Of a stretch of DNA of 49,400 nt, positions 1 to 8,981 are shown piece by piece. Both the position numbers and the translations under genes were made by a program. The notes below the pieces were generated by a model, which was not told where the DNA came from, did not search any database, and saw only the letters and a program-made list of their open reading frames with translations. Numbering within the stretch: position 1 is the stretch's first letter; the number at the start of each line of letters is the position of its first letter. Source of the DNA: Lachnospiraceae bacterium (GTDB lineage: Bacteria > Bacillota > Clostridia > Lachnospirales > Lachnospiraceae); contig JAAWBG010000019.1 in the NCBI GenBank assembly GCA_022792535.1, positions 1 to 49,400 on the forward strand. The letters run 5' to 3'.

Positions 1-110
1 AAAAGCACCTTTGGTGCTACGCTCATCCCATATATTGTTATTGCAAACAAGTTTGCACATCAATATATGGGATAGAGCGGGTGCGCCGCACCCTTTTGAC
101 ACCCGAATCC
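1..110. repeat. Cloverleaf palindrome repeat (family A), copy 1, left end cut by window
   Basis: The sequence holds nested self-complementary arms: GCACC/GGTGC, a long stem ending CCCATATATTG/CAATATATGGG with a terminal GCAAAC/GTTTGC hairpin, then GGGTGC/GCACCC, and the right terminal arm CTTTTGACACCCGAATCC. The matching left terminal arm lies outside the window. It is nearly identical to the copy at 1865-1986. It sits immediately upstream of pyrG. Confidence 0.9.
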
Positions 111-115
111 TAAAA

Positions 116-152
116 GGATTAGCGGGCAGAAACATTTTTTGACGTCTAATCC
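116..152. repeat. Short terminal-arm remnant of family A
   Basis: GGATTAG at 116-122 faces TTTTTTGACGTCTAATCC at 135-152. The right part resembles the family A terminal arm with two changes. Probably an internally deleted copy lying between the full repeat and the pyrG ribosome binding site. Confidence 0.45.
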
Positions 153-192
153 TGAAAGATCATCTCATTCACATAAAAAGGAGGAGCCATTT

Positions 193-1800
193 ATGCCCGT
201 AAAATACGTCTTTGTCACCGGTGGTGTTGTTTCCGGCCTCGGCAAAGGAATCACTGCTGCTTCCCTGGGCCGCCTGCTGAAAGCCCGCGGATACAAAGTT
301 ACCATGCAGAAATTTGATCCCTATATCAATATTGACCCCGGAACCATGAACCCGATTCAACACGGAGAAGTATTTGTCACTGACGATGGTGCGGAAACAG
401 ATCTGGACCTGGGACATTACGAACGTTTTATTGATGAAAATCTAAGCAAAAATTCCAATGTCACCACTGGTAAAGTCTATTGGTCTGTTCTGCAGAAAGA
501 ACGCCGGGGTGATTACGGCGGTGGTACCGTCCAGGTAATTCCTCATATTACCAATGAGATCAAAAGCCGGTTTTACCGTAATTTTACCACAGAGGACACT
601 CACATTGCCATTATTGAAGTGGGCGGTACCGTAGGAGACATGGAAAGCCAGCCTTTCTTAGAGTCCATTCGTCAGTTCCAGCATGAGGTGGGACATGAAA
701 ACGCAATCCTGATCCATGTCACTCTGATTCCCTATATCACTGCTTCTGGTGAAATGAAGACGAAACCTACCCAGGCCAGCGTCAAAGAACTGCAGGGAAT
801 GGGAATTCAGCCTGATATCATTGTCTGTCGTTCCGAGCATCCTCTGGATCAGGGAATCAAGGACAAGATCGCTTTGTTCTGTAACGTACCAGACAGCCAT
901 GTTCTGCAGAATCTGGATGTGGAATATTTATATGAGGCGCCTCTTGCCATGGAAAAAGAAAACCTGGCCCAAGTAGCCTGCGAATGTCTTCACCTGGATT
1001 GCCCAGAACCCAACTTAGACGACTGGATCGACATGGTAGACGCTCTCCGCAATCCTGACAAGGAAGTGGAAATTGCACTGGTTGGAAAATACATTTCTCT
1101 CCACGACGCCTATATTTCCGTTGTGGAAGCGCTGAAACACGGCGGCATTGCAGAGCGGGCCACCGTCAACATCAAATGGGTGGATTCTGAACTGCTGAAC
1201 GAAGAAAACGCTGACCAGATCCTGGGCAGTGCACAGGGAATTCTGGTTCCCGGCGGTTTCGGAGACCGGGGCATTGACGGAAAAATTCTGGCCTGCCAGT
1301 ATGCAAGAGAACACAAGATTCCATTTCTGGGTCTCTGTCTTGGCATGCAGCTCTCTATTGTGGAATATGCCCGCCATATCTGTGGTTTCCGAGACGCCCA
1401 CAGTATTGAGCTCGATCCCAACACTACCCATCCCGTGATCGCATTGATGCCGGACCAGAACGGCGTAGAAGACATTGGGGGAACTTTGCGGCTGGGCTCC
1501 TACCCCTGCGTCCTGGACAAGTCCTCTAAAGCTTATCAGGTCTACGGAGCAGAAACGATTCATGAGAGACACAGACACCGTTATGAAATCAACAACGATT
1601 ACCGCACCGTTCTCACAGAACATGGCATGAAGCTGTGCGGTCTCTCTCCAGACGGACGTATTGTGGAAATGGTAGAGATTCCAGATCATCCCTGGTACAT
1701 TGCCACCCAGGCACATCCAGAACTAAAATCCAGACCCAACCGGCCTCACCCGCTGTTCAAAGGATTTGTGGAAGCCGCCATCAAATTCAAGAAATCTTAA
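193..1800 (+). CDS. pyrG: CTP synthase
   Basis: Makes CTP from UTP with glutamine or ammonia and ATP, the last step of de novo pyrimidine nucleotide synthesis; cytosolic, active as a tetramer. The N-terminal amidoligase domain starts with the P-loop-like [10 protein letters not shown] (residues 10-19). The C-terminal class I glutamine amidotransferase domain shows the GGFGDRG oxyanion region, nucleophile Cys382 in LGLCLGMQ, and His508/Glu510 in the HPE motif. The start at 193 is chosen because GGAGG lies just upstream and gives 535 residues, the normal family length; an upstream in-frame ATG at 139 would add an unconserved extension. It stands alone, with repeats on both sides. I see no clear promoter in the short leader. 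Confidence 0.97.
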   Translation: MPVKYVFVTGGVVSGLGKGITAASLGRLLKARGYKVTMQKFDPYINIDPGTMNPIQHGEVFVTDDGAETDLDLGHYERFIDENLSKNSNVTTGKVYWSVLQKERRGDYGGGTVQVIPHITNEIKSRFYRNFTTEDTHIAIIEVGGTVGDMESQPFLESIRQFQHEVGHENAILIHVTLIPYITASGEMKTKPTQASVKELQGMGIQPDIIVCRSEHPLDQGIKDKIALFCNVPDSHVLQNLDVEYLYEAPLAMEKENLAQVACECLHLDCPEPNLDDWIDMVDALRNPDKEVEIALVGKYISLHDAYISVVEALKHGGIAERATVNIKWVDSELLNEENADQILGSAQGILVPGGFGDRGIDGKILACQYAREHKIPFLGLCLGMQLSIVEYARHICGFRDAHSIELDPNTTHPVIALMPDQNGVEDIGGTLRLGSYPCVLDKSSKAYQVYGAETIHERHRHRYEINNDYRTVLTEHGMKLCGLSPDGRIVEMVEIPDHPWYIATQAHPELKSRPNRPHPLFKGFVEAAIKFKKS

Positions 1801-1830
1801 AAGATTATTCCATATAATGAGAATACAAAG

Positions 1831-2062
1831 AGGCTGCTGCAAAATAAGAGATTTCTACAATATAGATTCGAGTGTCAAAAGCACCTTTGGTGCTACGCTC
1901 ATCCCATATATTGTTATTGCAAACAAGTTTGCACATCAATATATGGGATAGAGCGGGTGCGTCGCACCCTTTTGACACCCGAATCCAATATATAATATAA
2001 ATATAAATAAGATGATATCATTCCTATCATATTGTAGAATTCTTCTATTTTGCAGCAGCCCC
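1831..2062. repeat. Outer inverted arms around family A copy 2
   Basis: GGCTGCTGCAAAATA followed by a TTTCTACAATAT end (left arm 1831-1863) is mirrored by ATATTGTAGAATTC and TATTTTGCAGCAGCC (right arm 2029-2062), with few mismatches over about 33 bp. The arms enclose family A copy 2, making a nested palindrome between the convergent pyrG and HAD genes, so it may also act as a bidirectional terminator. Confidence 0.7.
1865..1986. repeat. Cloverleaf palindrome repeat (family A), copy 2, complete
   Basis: Terminal arms GATTCGAGTGTCAAAAG and CTTTTGACACCCGAATCC enclose three stem-loops: GCACC/GGTGC, the long central arm with a GCAAAC/GTTTGC tip, and GGGTGC/GCACCC. It differs from copy 1 by one loop base in the last hairpin. 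It occupies most of the 320-bp gap after pyrG, which holds no gene. Confidence 0.92.
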
Positions 2063-2119
2063 TTAACTCACAATCAAACGTTAATTTCTGCATTTCTTTT
2101 TCTAATAATGGGGTTCGCA

Positions 2120-2773
2120 CTAATAATCAAAAACCTTTTCAAATAAAGGGCTCAGCCCCTCATACACACCAATACACGGATAAGCCTCCAACTCTTCTCT
2201 TCCTGTGGTTCCTGTCGTAACCCCTGCAAAATCCACTCCTGCCGCTTCTGCTGTTTTAGCATCCACCAGGCTGTCGCCCACATACAGTACTCGCTCCTTT
2301 GGTAACTTCCACACGTCTAACAGCCAAAACACTCCTTCTGGATCTGGTTTCGGCACAGACACATCCTCGCCGCCTACAATCCTGTCAAAATAATCTGCCG
2401 CCTGAAATTTCTCTAAAATGGCGTCCATCCGGTAATGATATTTTGTGGTGACAATTCCCGTCAAAATCTCTTTCTCCTTCAGATAGGCAAGCGCTTTTCG
2501 TGTATCAGGAAATAGTTCCGTCTGTTCTACCATAATCTGATCTGCCATCTCCCGAAAATATCCAGAAAAAAGTTTTGCCTGCTCTGGCGACTTATCTTCT
2601 GTGAGCCTCCGGTAAGTCTCCTCTAAGGAAAGACCTATGGTTTTCCGAATGTCTTCCCGCTCCATAGGTCCCCATCCTAATTTTTTCAGCCCATGGCGGA
2701 CACTTTGCACAATTCCTTCCGTAGCGTCTCCCAGGGTATAGTCAAAGTCAAAAATAACCGCTTGGTATCTCAT
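2120..2773 (-). CDS. HAD-superfamily phosphatase, PGPase/PpaX-like
   Basis: Predicted cytosolic hydrolase of small phosphate esters; the true substrate cannot be read from sequence. HAD motifs are complete: nucleophile DFDYT (Asp9 and Asp11), motif II threonine in VTTKYHYR, motif III lysine in KPDPEG, and motif IV VGDSLVDAKTA. A helical cap lies between motifs I and II, as in phosphoglycolate phosphatase-like (subclass IA) enzymes. The start at 2773 overlaps the stop of the C39-like gene (ATGA), so translation is probably coupled; a start seven codons upstream is also open. About 217 residues, normal for the family. Confidence 0.85.
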   Translation of the reverse strand: MRYQAVIFDFDYTLGDATEGIVQSVRHGLKKLGWGPMEREDIRKTIGLSLEETYRRLTEDKSPEQAKLFSGYFREMADQIMVEQTELFPDTRKALAYLKEKEILTGIVTTKYHYRMDAILEKFQAADYFDRIVGGEDVSVPKPDPEGVFWLLDVWKLPKERVLYVGDSLVDAKTAEAAGVDFAGVTTGTTGREELEAYPCIGVYEGLSPLFEKVFDY

Positions 2774-3705
2774 CTTCCAATTCTCCATAAACATTTGATC
2801 TGACCGCTCAACCGGTCAAAACTCCACTGTTTTTCACTGTTTTTTCTACTATTGGGATCATTCACATAGAATCCCTTTTCATCATAGCCCCGCAGTAAGA
2901 TAAAATGTCCGGTTGTGGTAAAATCTCCTGGACGCATACTGCAGATAACCAATTCTCCGTTATCCAACGCACTTTTCATCTGTATCTCGCTCAAAGACAG
3001 CTCTGTTCCATTCAGCCCCAAATCTGCCGTCCCCAAGGTAAAAAAATCCCAGCTCGTTCCGGCCTCCGTATAAAAACCGCTGTCGTAAGCATATTCTGCC
3101 ATTTTTCGAGGATTCATAGAGATATCCCCTGTCAGGTACAGATAAGCCATAGTCAGACAAGTAGGACCGCATCCTGCTGTTCCGATCATATCTCCTCCAT
3201 AGAGATCATACCCCCACCGCATGTCCCACTGCAGCAGCAAAGGTACTTCTCCTGCCGGGCAGTCTTTGGTAAGATCTATCTCTTTTCCCATATATGCCGC
3301 CCGGTTAGGATATCCTTTCACAAACTCATAGGCCTCCTCATTTTTCTCCAGCATTTCCAACAATTCTTCCGGGTATCCTTCCGCCTCGGCACTTTCGGTG
3401 CGCAGAAATCTTTCTATTTCCCTCTGGCCTCCCTCTGCTTTTATTCTCTGCAGAAAATCTCCTGCTTTTGGCAGCGTAAGCAAAAGCAGACAGAGGGTTC
3501 CTATTCCCAACAATAATTTTTTTCTTTTCTGCTTCCTCCGCTGTTTTCGGCCTCTGGCAAGAGTTCTGGCGCTGCAGCTGTTTTCAGCGCTTCTTCTCTT
3601 CCTCTCTCTTTTGTCTTCCCGGTCAAAATCTATCACATAATCTCCGGGAATCACCTGAAGTTCCCAATCTAATTTTCCTGTATTTTCCAAAACTCTTCGT
3701 CCCAT
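2770..3705 (-). CDS. Membrane-anchored C39-like (papain-fold) peptidase
   Basis: A 311-residue protein with a very basic N-terminal cytoplasmic segment, one membrane helix at about 63-80, and an extracellular C-terminal domain of the peptidase_C39-like (C39_2) family. Cys179 in GCGPTC, His267 in GHFILL and Asp283 in NDPN fit the catalytic triad. A secreted or surface role, such as wall or peptide processing, is inferred from topology. AAGGAG lies 7 bases before the chosen ATG. First gene of a two-gene operon with the HAD phosphatase. The unusually charged region before the helix (residues 28-63) is a strong stop-transfer signal. Confidence 0.8.
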   Translation of the reverse strand: MGRRVLENTGKLDWELQVIPGDYVIDFDREDKRERKRRSAENSCSARTLARGRKQRRKQKRKKLLLGIGTLCLLLLTLPKAGDFLQRIKAEGGQREIERFLRTESAEAEGYPEELLEMLEKNEEAYEFVKGYPNRAAYMGKEIDLTKDCPAGEVPLLLQWDMRWGYDLYGGDMIGTAGCGPTCLTMAYLYLTGDISMNPRKMAEYAYDSGFYTEAGTSWDFFTLGTADLGLNGTELSLSEIQMKSALDNGELVICSMRPGDFTTTGHFILLRGYDEKGFYVNDPNSRKNSEKQWSFDRLSGQIKCLWRIGR

Positions 3706-3912
3706 AAAATGCTCCTTCTTTCTCTTTTTTGTAAAAGACCTTTCACCGGCCTCCTAAATGTATTATAAGAAAAAGCATTTTGGAATTCTTGCGTTTTTTC
3801 TCGCGGAATTTTTAAGATATTGTAAAGATTTTCGAAAAATTTAAGATATTTCTTACTAACAATTCAGCCTGGGACTTTGCACCCGACTCAAATTCCATAA
3901 AATTTCAGGCTA

Positions 3913-4458
3913 TTAGAACACTTTGGACTCCTTCCATTCTCCTCTGTGAATACAGCTGAAATGTTCCGTACGCATCTCATTAATCTGGGAACAGCAGACA
4001 TTTTCTTTGGTATGATGATAATGAAAACCGCATTTTTCCTGAACTCTGCGGGATTTTTCATTTCCATCAAAATAACCGCACCATATTACTTCCAGCTCAC
4101 AGGCTTCAAATCCATACCGCATCAGCTCTTTCACTGCCTCTGGAATCAGTCCCTGCCCCCAATAGGGTTTCCCAATCCAGTAACCGATCTCACCTTCTTT
4201 CTCTGTGAGAGAGAGATTACTGTTTCCTCCAAAGATCAACCCAATACTTCCCACCGGCTGGCCTGTTTCTTTTAAAACCACCGCATAAGTCTCCGGCTCA
4301 GACAGCACCCCGCGGATAATCTCCCGGCTGTTTTCCACACTGGTATGGGCCGGCCATCCAGCGGCAGGCCCGATTTCAGGATCTTTTGCATACTGATATA
4401 AACTTTCTGCATCTTCCTCTTCCCAGGGACGCAAAAGTAGTCTTTTGGTTTCCAGCAT
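3913..4458 (-). CDS. GNAT N-acetyltransferase, RimJ/RimL type
   Basis: Predicted acetyl-CoA dependent acetyltransferase; the acceptor (ribosomal protein N-terminus, amino acid or drug) is unknown. The N-terminal [11 protein letters not shown] is the typical opening of RimJ/RimL-like proteins, followed by the beta-strand [22 protein letters not shown] (acetyl-CoA pyrophosphate loop) and the late [13 protein letters not shown] segment. Start 4458 is preferred because GAAGGG lies 10 bases upstream; ATGs at 4467 and 4500 are alternatives. About 181 residues. The tail after the GNAT core (about 35 residues) is cysteine-rich and not recognised. Confidence 0.85.
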   Translation of the reverse strand: MLETKRLLLRPWEEEDAESLYQYAKDPEIGPAAGWPAHTSVENSREIIRGVLSEPETYAVVLKETGQPVGSIGLIFGGNSNLSLTEKEGEIGYWIGKPYWGQGLIPEAVKELMRYGFEACELEVIWCGYFDGNEKSRRVQEKCGFHYHHTKENVCCSQINEMRTEHFSCIHRGEWKESKVF

Positions 4459-4531
4459 TTCTATCATTCCCTTCCGTTTCCGCCGCAGTCCAGACAACAC
4501 CTGTTCTGCCTCGGTTTTTCTGACTATTGTA

Positions 4532-5182
4532 TCAGAATTCTTTTTTATTTACAATAGAAATACTGATCTTACAGGACACCAGCAGCACCACCGCTGCCAC
4601 GCCAATCGAACTCATTGTCAATACACTCATATGGATCTCAGGCAGATGATCCATAACATAAATTAAATCAATATTTAATATCTTTGCAACTTTCATCACT
4701 GCGGCGCCAATCGCAAAGAAAATACCAAAAACGCCGATCATGACGATTCTGCCTTTCTCTCCTCCATATTTTAACTGGAAAGGAAGCACTGCAGATAATG
4801 CAATCCACATCAGAGGCAGAATGATCAGGGCAGTCATTATGGTTTCTGTGATCGAATCTGTATGCTGTATTCTTCCGATCACAACAGCCAGAATCGTTCC
4901 AATCAGCCAGGCGCCCCCTCCCAATATCAATCCAAATCCATACTTTTCTATTACATATCCTCTTCTCGTCACAGGCAGAGAAAACAAAAACGCATTTCCA
5001 TTGTCAAATTCGTCATAACTGATGGAACTCATACTGAACAAAGTTCCCATAAATGTCATATACGTAATCACAAAAGAGATGTCCTTCACAAAAACAAATA
5101 ATGCAGCTATCAGCACCAAAAGAAGTAAGAAATTTTTCTGGTTTTTCATCAGTTTAAAATCTTTAATCAATAATCCTTTCAT
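4532..5182 (-). CDS. ABC-2 type transporter permease, DUF/ABC2_membrane-like
   Basis: Integral membrane subunit of the transporter whose ATPase is encoded just upstream. The 216 residues show about six hydrophobic segments (around 18-60, 88-107, 115-135, 145-165 and 180-205). It starts with [14 protein letters not shown], the amphipathic opening common to ABC-2 permeases next to YtrA-type GntR regulators. The ATG overlaps the ATPase stop (ATGA), which indicates translational coupling. The substrate is unknown; related systems respond to cell-wall antibiotics or peptides. Confidence 0.85.
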   Translation of the reverse strand: MKGLLIKDFKLMKNQKNFLLLLVLIAALFVFVKDISFVITYMTFMGTLFSMSSISYDEFDNGNAFLFSLPVTRRGYVIEKYGFGLILGGGAWLIGTILAVVIGRIQHTDSITETIMTALIILPLMWIALSAVLPFQLKYGGEKGRIVMIGVFGIFFAIGAAVMKVAKILNIDLIYVMDHLPEIHMSVLTMSSIGVAAVVLLVSCKISISIVNKKEF

Positions 5183-6030
5183 TTCTCAGCACCTCGAATC
5201 ATCATTGTAATTACTTCGTCGACAGTTCCTTTTTCCACTGCAATCTGCGGATAATTTTCCAGATAATACTGTTTCTGGTCCGTCAGGCAGCTATATCCAA
5301 AACTTTCTTTTTTATAGCGCAGGATATGCCGTTTCTCCAGTTTCTCATATTGGCTGTCGCTTACTTTCAGCAGTCCATAATCGCTTAACAGCACATCCGT
5401 ATCCTCATGAAGCACAATTTTTCCTTCATGAATCATATAGAGATCATCACATAAGGTCTCTAAATCACTGGAAATATGAGAACTGATCAAGATGGCTCTG
5501 TCCTCTTCCTGCTCCATAAAATCCCTCAAAACCTCCAGCAGTTCATCTCTGGCAACCACATCCAAACCTGCTGTGGGCTCATCTAGGATCAGCAGTTTTG
5601 CACCGTGGGAAGCTGCTACAATCACCTTTAATTTTGCTTTCATTCCTGTGGAAAATTCTTTGATCTTTTTATCTCTGGGAAGGCCGAACTTCTGTATCTG
5701 TTCCAAAAAATATGATCTGTCAAATTTTTGATACAGGCTGGACAAAACAGGAATCACATCATTGACGGTCAGATAATTGCTGAATCCTGAATCTGACAGA
5801 ACCACCCCCAATTCCTGCTTTTCCTTGGGTCCCAATTCCTGGGAATCCTTCCCTAGAATCCGAATGGTTCCCTGATCCTTTTTGATCAATCCCAGCACCG
5901 CCTTAAAGGTAGTACTCTTTCCTGCTCCGTTCTGCCCGATCAATCCTGTCACGCACCCTGGCTTCACTTCCAGGGAACAATCCAGGGAAAATTCCTGATA
6001 CTCTTTCTTTAAATGTTCAATCCTAAGCAT
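5179..6030 (-). CDS. ABC transporter ATPase (YtrB-like)
   Basis: ATP-hydrolysing subunit of a GntR-regulated ABC-2 transporter. Walker A is GQNGAGKST (residues 32-40), the signature is the variant FSTGMKAKL, Walker B is LLILDEPTAGLD, and SSHI carries the switch histidine. A C-terminal extension of about 80 residues follows the NBD, as in the YtrB/EcsA-like group. The second ATG (6030) is chosen because GGAGGG lies 6 bases upstream; the ATG at 6036 would overlap that site. It follows the GntR gene without a gap and overlaps the permease. Confidence 0.9.
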   Translation of the reverse strand: MLRIEHLKKEYQEFSLDCSLEVKPGCVTGLIGQNGAGKSTTFKAVLGLIKKDQGTIRILGKDSQELGPKEKQELGVVLSDSGFSNYLTVNDVIPVLSSLYQKFDRSYFLEQIQKFGLPRDKKIKEFSTGMKAKLKVIVAASHGAKLLILDEPTAGLDVVARDELLEVLRDFMEQEEDRAILISSHISSDLETLCDDLYMIHEGKIVLHEDTDVLLSDYGLLKVSDSQYEKLEKRHILRYKKESFGYSCLTDQKQYYLENYPQIAVEKGTVDEVITMMIRGAEK

Positions 6031-6032
6031 TG

Positions 6033-6404
6033 TCATCCCTCCAAAATCAACTCAAATAACGCTCTGATATCCTCATCACTGATCCCATATCTCCTGCCCT
6101 TTTGGACTGCCAGCTCCAGATCTGCTTCCAATTCTTTCTTCTGCTCTTCCAACAGTAATTCCGGATTAGCCGCCGCCACATAAGTCCCTTTTCCGTGAAC
6201 CGTAACGGTAAATCCCTCTTCCTCTAAGCTGTCATATGCCTTCTTCACCGTCAATGCGCTGATCTTCAATTCTTTTGACAAGGCACGAACCGAAGGAAGA
6301 TTGTCATTTTCCTTTAACTCTCCATTACGGATCATGGTTTTTATCTGGTCTACAATCTGTTCATAGATAGGAACCATCAAGGAATTGTTTATGATCATAT
6401 TCAT
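6033..6404 (-). CDS. GntR-family regulator, YtrA subfamily
   Basis: A 123-residue DNA-binding repressor of the short YtrA type: a winged helix at about 10-78 (PSVRALSKELKISALTV then AYDSLEEEGF) and a short C-terminal dimer helix, with no large ligand domain. First gene of the operon with the ABC ATPase and permease, as expected for local regulators of this kind. AGGAGG lies 7 bases upstream of the ATG. A near-perfect inverted repeat overlapping its promoter (6424-6472) is the probable autoregulatory site. Confidence 0.9.
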   Translation of the reverse strand: MNMIINNSLMVPIYEQIVDQIKTMIRNGELKENDNLPSVRALSKELKISALTVKKAYDSLEEEGFTVTVHGKGTYVAAANPELLLEEQKKELEADLELAVQKGRRYGISDEDIRALFELILEG

Positions 6405-6423
6405 TCCTTTTTCCTCCTGATAT

Positions 6424-6472
6424 AAACAGTATATAACAGTATTAAACTGTTGTCAAGTGTTATATACTGTTT
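6424..6472 (-). promoter_or_regulatory. Promoter and GntR operator of the ABC operon
   Basis: AAACAGTATATAACA (6424-6438) and TGTTATATACTGTTT (6458-6472) form a perfect 15-bp inverted repeat. On the minus strand TTGACA (6451-6456) and TATACT (6428-6433) are separated by 17 bases, a near-ideal sigma-A promoter. The -10 lies inside the left arm and the -35 abuts the right arm, so bound repressor would block RNA polymerase. The regulator is inferred to be the adjacent GntR protein. Confidence 0.85.
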
Positions 6473-6530
6473 ATTTCTGATTTTTCAAATTTATTTCTTT
6501 TTCGCCGCAGTGCGGTCATATTATTTTTAT

Positions 6531-6582
6531 CTTATAGGAAAGATACTTTCACGCTTTAGCGTGACACGGTCTTTCCTATAAG
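6531..6582. repeat. Satellite hairpin abutting family A copy 3
   Basis: CTTATAGGAAAGA and TCTTTCCTATAAG are perfect inverted arms around an inner TCACGC/GCGTGA hairpin. It directly abuts the family A terminal arm. The same arrangement recurs at 8982-9033. CCTATAAG also occurs just after the far end of the element, so two competing foldings are possible. Confidence 0.85.
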
Positions 6583-6704
6583 GATTCGGGTGTCAAAAGG
6601 GTGCGACGCACCCACTCTATACCATATATTGATGTGCAAGCAAGCTTGCAATAGCAATATATGGTATGAGTGCAGCGCCAAAGGCGCTTTTGACACCCTA
6701 ATCC
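6582..6704. repeat. Cloverleaf palindrome repeat (family A), copy 3, reversed orientation
   Basis: Terminal arms GGATTCGGGTGTCAAAAG and CTTTTGACACCCTAATCC enclose GGGTGC/GCACCC, the long arm with ACCATATATTG/CAATATATGGT and a GCAAGC/GCTTGC tip, then GCGCC/GGCGC. It is inverted relative to copies 1, 2 and 4. Any reading frame through it is a by-product of the palindrome. Confidence 0.92.
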
Positions 6705-6709
6705 TATAA

Positions 6710-6762
6710 GATAAAAAATACTGCTGTTTCCACTTTTCGGTAAAACAGCAGTATTTTTTATC
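6710..6762. terminator. Bidirectional terminator-like hairpin
   Basis: AAAAAATACTGCTGTTT and AAAACAGCAGTATTTTTT form a long stem around a short loop, with T-runs on both strands. It lies after the small open frame at 6763-6867 on the minus strand. Confidence 0.8.
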
Positions 6763-6867
6763 CTATCTTTCCTTTTCAATTTTAGAAATAATATTTTCAA
6801 AATCTGAATAACGTTTCAAATTGCTGACAAACACTCGGTCATTTATACAGACTTCTGCACCTGCCAT
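6763..6867 (-). CDS. Possible small protein, 34 residues
   Basis: An open frame starting MAGAEVCINDRVF and ending in a charged helix-like IEKER tail, directly before a strong terminator hairpin. It could be the 3' remnant of a larger gene or a genuine small protein. I see no convincing ribosome binding site. No family is recognised. Confidence 0.25.
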   Translation of the reverse strand: MAGAEVCINDRVFVSNLKRYSDFENIISKIEKER

Positions 6868-6898
6868 TTTTATGTTAAGGACAGGCAACCAAAAAATC

Positions 6899-7129
6899 TC
6901 ATTTCAAAATTTCCAGGGCTTTCTCCCGTTCTAAATGAAATCTTTCTTGTATTTTCTCCAGAATCACATGATTGTCAATGCCAAGCTCCTGAAAAATTCC
7001 TGCAAATTCTTGAATTGCCTCAAGGCGTCCTTCCTCTCTCCCTGCCAAGAGCCCTTCTTCTCTCCCTGCCAAAAGCCCTTCTTCTCTTCCTTCTTCTTTT
7101 AGGTTTTCCAATGCTGTACACATATTCAA
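6899..7129 (-). pseudogene. C-terminal remnant of an Rpn-family (PD-(D/E)XK) nuclease gene
   Basis: The 76 residues match only the tail of Rpn-type 'putative transposase' nucleases: a glutamate/glycine/arginine-rich stretch with an 8-residue tandem repeat (GREEGLLA, repeated twice with a third partial copy) followed by a small helical domain ending EREKALEILK. The nuclease core seen in the full-length gene at 42926-43807 is absent, and the upstream 70 bases do not continue it. It could survive as a short protein, because AAGGAGG lies upstream of the ATG. It sits close to a family A repeat. Confidence 0.6.
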
Positions 7130-7200
7130 CCAACCTCCTTGCGATCTTTTCTTGTTCCATAATCACACCGGAAATTTATAACATATTCATTTTCTTTGTA

Positions 7201-8679
7201 CTAGGCATGGGGAATATTGGTATATTCTGATATCTCCCTGCTCACGGTACACAAATCATGAATATTCAGATCATGGATGTTTTTATGGCCTGTGATTCTG
7301 GCAAAAATCTTCAATTCTTCTGTCGTACAGTTAAGATAATTGGCAACACGTCTAGCTGCCGCCTCCACATGCAGTCTTTCCCGTAATTGTTCCTCCTGGG
7401 TTGCCACACCTACCGGACACATACCAGAACCGCAGATCCGATACTGCTGACAGGCTGCCGCCACCACTGCAGCAGATGCCACTGCAGCTGCATCTGCTCC
7501 CATAGCCAGCGCTTTCGCTATATCAGAAGACACCCGCAGGCCGCCGGTGATCACAAGCTGAATCTCTGATTTTATGGCGTCCAGATACTTTCTTGCCCGG
7601 TAAAGAGCATAGATTGTGGGAACACTTGTGGAATCCCTGATAATTGCCGGTGAAGCTCCCGTTGCTCCTCCTCTCCCATCAATGGTGACAAAATCTGGTT
7701 CTGCATACACGCAGTATTCCAAATCCTGTTCCACATGTCCTGCCGCAATTTTAATGCCGATGGGCCTGCCGTCGCTTCTTCTGCGCAGTTCATCTACCAG
7801 ATCTTTCAGATCTTCCTTTGTTTTGATACCTGGAAATTTTGAGGGACTGATAATGTCTTCTCCCAAAGGTTTTTTCCGTACCTGTGCAATCTCCGGCGTC
7901 ACTTTATTTCCAGGCAGATGGCCGCCCATTCCCGGCTTTGTCCCCTGTCCGATTTTAATTTCCACTGCATCTGCATTTCGCAGATTTTCCTCCGTTACAC
8001 TATACAGGTTGGGAACATATTCAAAGATATATTTGTAAGACGCCTCTCTTTCTTCCGGCAGAATTCCACCCTCTCCGCTGCACATTGCGGTCTTTGCCAT
8101 GGCGCTTCCTTTTGCCATTGCAGTCTTTGCTTCTCTGGACAAAGCCCCAAAGGACATATGGGAAATGTATACTGGTGTATCCAGCACCATAGGACGCTTT
8201 GCATTTTTTCCAATTACAGTTGTGGTTATAACAGCATCATGCTCATCCAGCGGCATGGGATTTAACTGTGCCCCCAGTATCAAAATATCATCCCAGTCCG
8301 GCATAGCCATCTGGGTCCCCATGGCTTCAATCATGGGCTTTCCAGTCACTGCCATTTCATGAATCTGTTTCATATAACGGTAATCCGCATCTAATTTTCT
8401 TGTCTCTTTTGGATAACTGAGATCTAATACGGTCCCCTCTGTTCCTGCTTCCTCCAGATCCTTCTGATTTTCTTTCTGCACTTCCGCCTTCTGGTCTTGA
8501 TTTTCTTTCTGTGCCTCTGCCTTCTGATCCTCTGTTTCGCCTGCGCCTTTCGTCTCTTCCACAAGCACAAATTTCTCCACCGGCTGTCTGCAGACCGGGC
8601 ATTCCGTCAATTCTGCAAATGCTTTTCCTTCCTTTTCCTCATCAAAAACGTATCCGCATATACTGCATTTGTACACCAT
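7201..8679 (-). CDS. Rubredoxin-domain FMN glutamate synthase-like protein
   Basis: An archaeal/clostridial-type GltS: an N-terminal rubredoxin-like iron site (CSICG near residue 5 and CPVC near 33), a charged repetitive linker (QKAEAQKENQ-type repeats, about 48-80), then the FMN-binding glutamate synthase barrel, with DGRGGATGASP and the TGGLRVSSDIAKALAMGADA phosphate-binding region. Cysteines in RICGSGMCPVG fit the 3Fe-4S cluster. The glutaminase domain of classical GltB is absent, so electrons probably come through the rubredoxin domain and the nitrogen donor is uncertain. Start 8679 is favoured since AGGAG lies 10 bases upstream; 8688 is possible. 492 residues. Confidence 0.88.
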   Translation of the reverse strand: MVYKCSICGYVFDEEKEGKAFAELTECPVCRQPVEKFVLVEETKGAGETEDQKAEAQKENQDQKAEVQKENQKDLEEAGTEGTVLDLSYPKETRKLDADYRYMKQIHEMAVTGKPMIEAMGTQMAMPDWDDILILGAQLNPMPLDEHDAVITTTVIGKNAKRPMVLDTPVYISHMSFGALSREAKTAMAKGSAMAKTAMCSGEGGILPEEREASYKYIFEYVPNLYSVTEENLRNADAVEIKIGQGTKPGMGGHLPGNKVTPEIAQVRKKPLGEDIISPSKFPGIKTKEDLKDLVDELRRRSDGRPIGIKIAAGHVEQDLEYCVYAEPDFVTIDGRGGATGASPAIIRDSTSVPTIYALYRARKYLDAIKSEIQLVITGGLRVSSDIAKALAMGADAAAVASAAVVAAACQQYRICGSGMCPVGVATQEEQLRERLHVEAAARRVANYLNCTTEELKIFARITGHKNIHDLNIHDLCTVSREISEYTNIPHA

Positions 8680-8826
8680 ATGTATCATTCTCCTTTCTTT
8701 TGAGAAGCAAGTTGATTGCCCGCCTCTGGGAAACAGAATAGAATGCGGATGATTCCATCACCTCAATTTTCTTGTCCCCACTGATATCCTAACCCGTTTC
8801 ACAGATTTTTCCCTTTCTTTTTCCAT

Positions 8827-8839
8827 AGTATAACATACT
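8827..8839 (-). promoter_or_regulatory. Probable promoter element upstream of the GltS-like gene
   Basis: AGTATAACATACT is a 13-bp palindrome. On the minus strand it contains TATACT, a good -10 box, with a weak TTCCAG 17 bases upstream as -35. The palindrome could be an operator. Assignment rests on pattern and position only. Confidence 0.4.
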
Positions 8840-8853
8840 TTTTCTTTTTCTGG

Positions 8854-8980
8854 AACAAAGTGGGCAAGCCCACATCAACTTCCCTACCCCTCAACCTTGA
8901 GGGGATTGCACACTTTGACGCGCCGAGTGCAGTGGCTTTAGCGGCATATTCCTTTTGCACGAGTGCGCATATTATTTTTA
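8854..8980. repeat. Structured dispersed repeat, family B, copy 1
   Basis: Shares a layout with 42696-42820: an AAAGTG...CACTTT outer pairing, a GTGGGC/GCCCAC hairpin, a CCCCTC/GAGGGG hairpin, a GCGCCGAG block, then a GCAC...GTGC hairpin and a TATTATTTT tail. It leads directly into the satellite hairpin and family A copy 4. No gene lies between 8689 and 9215. Confidence 0.8.
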
Positions 8981-8981
8981 T

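Noticed and set aside
1015..1716. 233-residue open frame on the minus strand
   Set aside because: It lies fully antisense to pyrG, has no family features or ribosome site, and is a shadow of the pyrG codon pattern.
6576..6800. Open frame through family A copy 3
   Set aside because: It runs through the palindrome and hairpin and contains no protein family signal.
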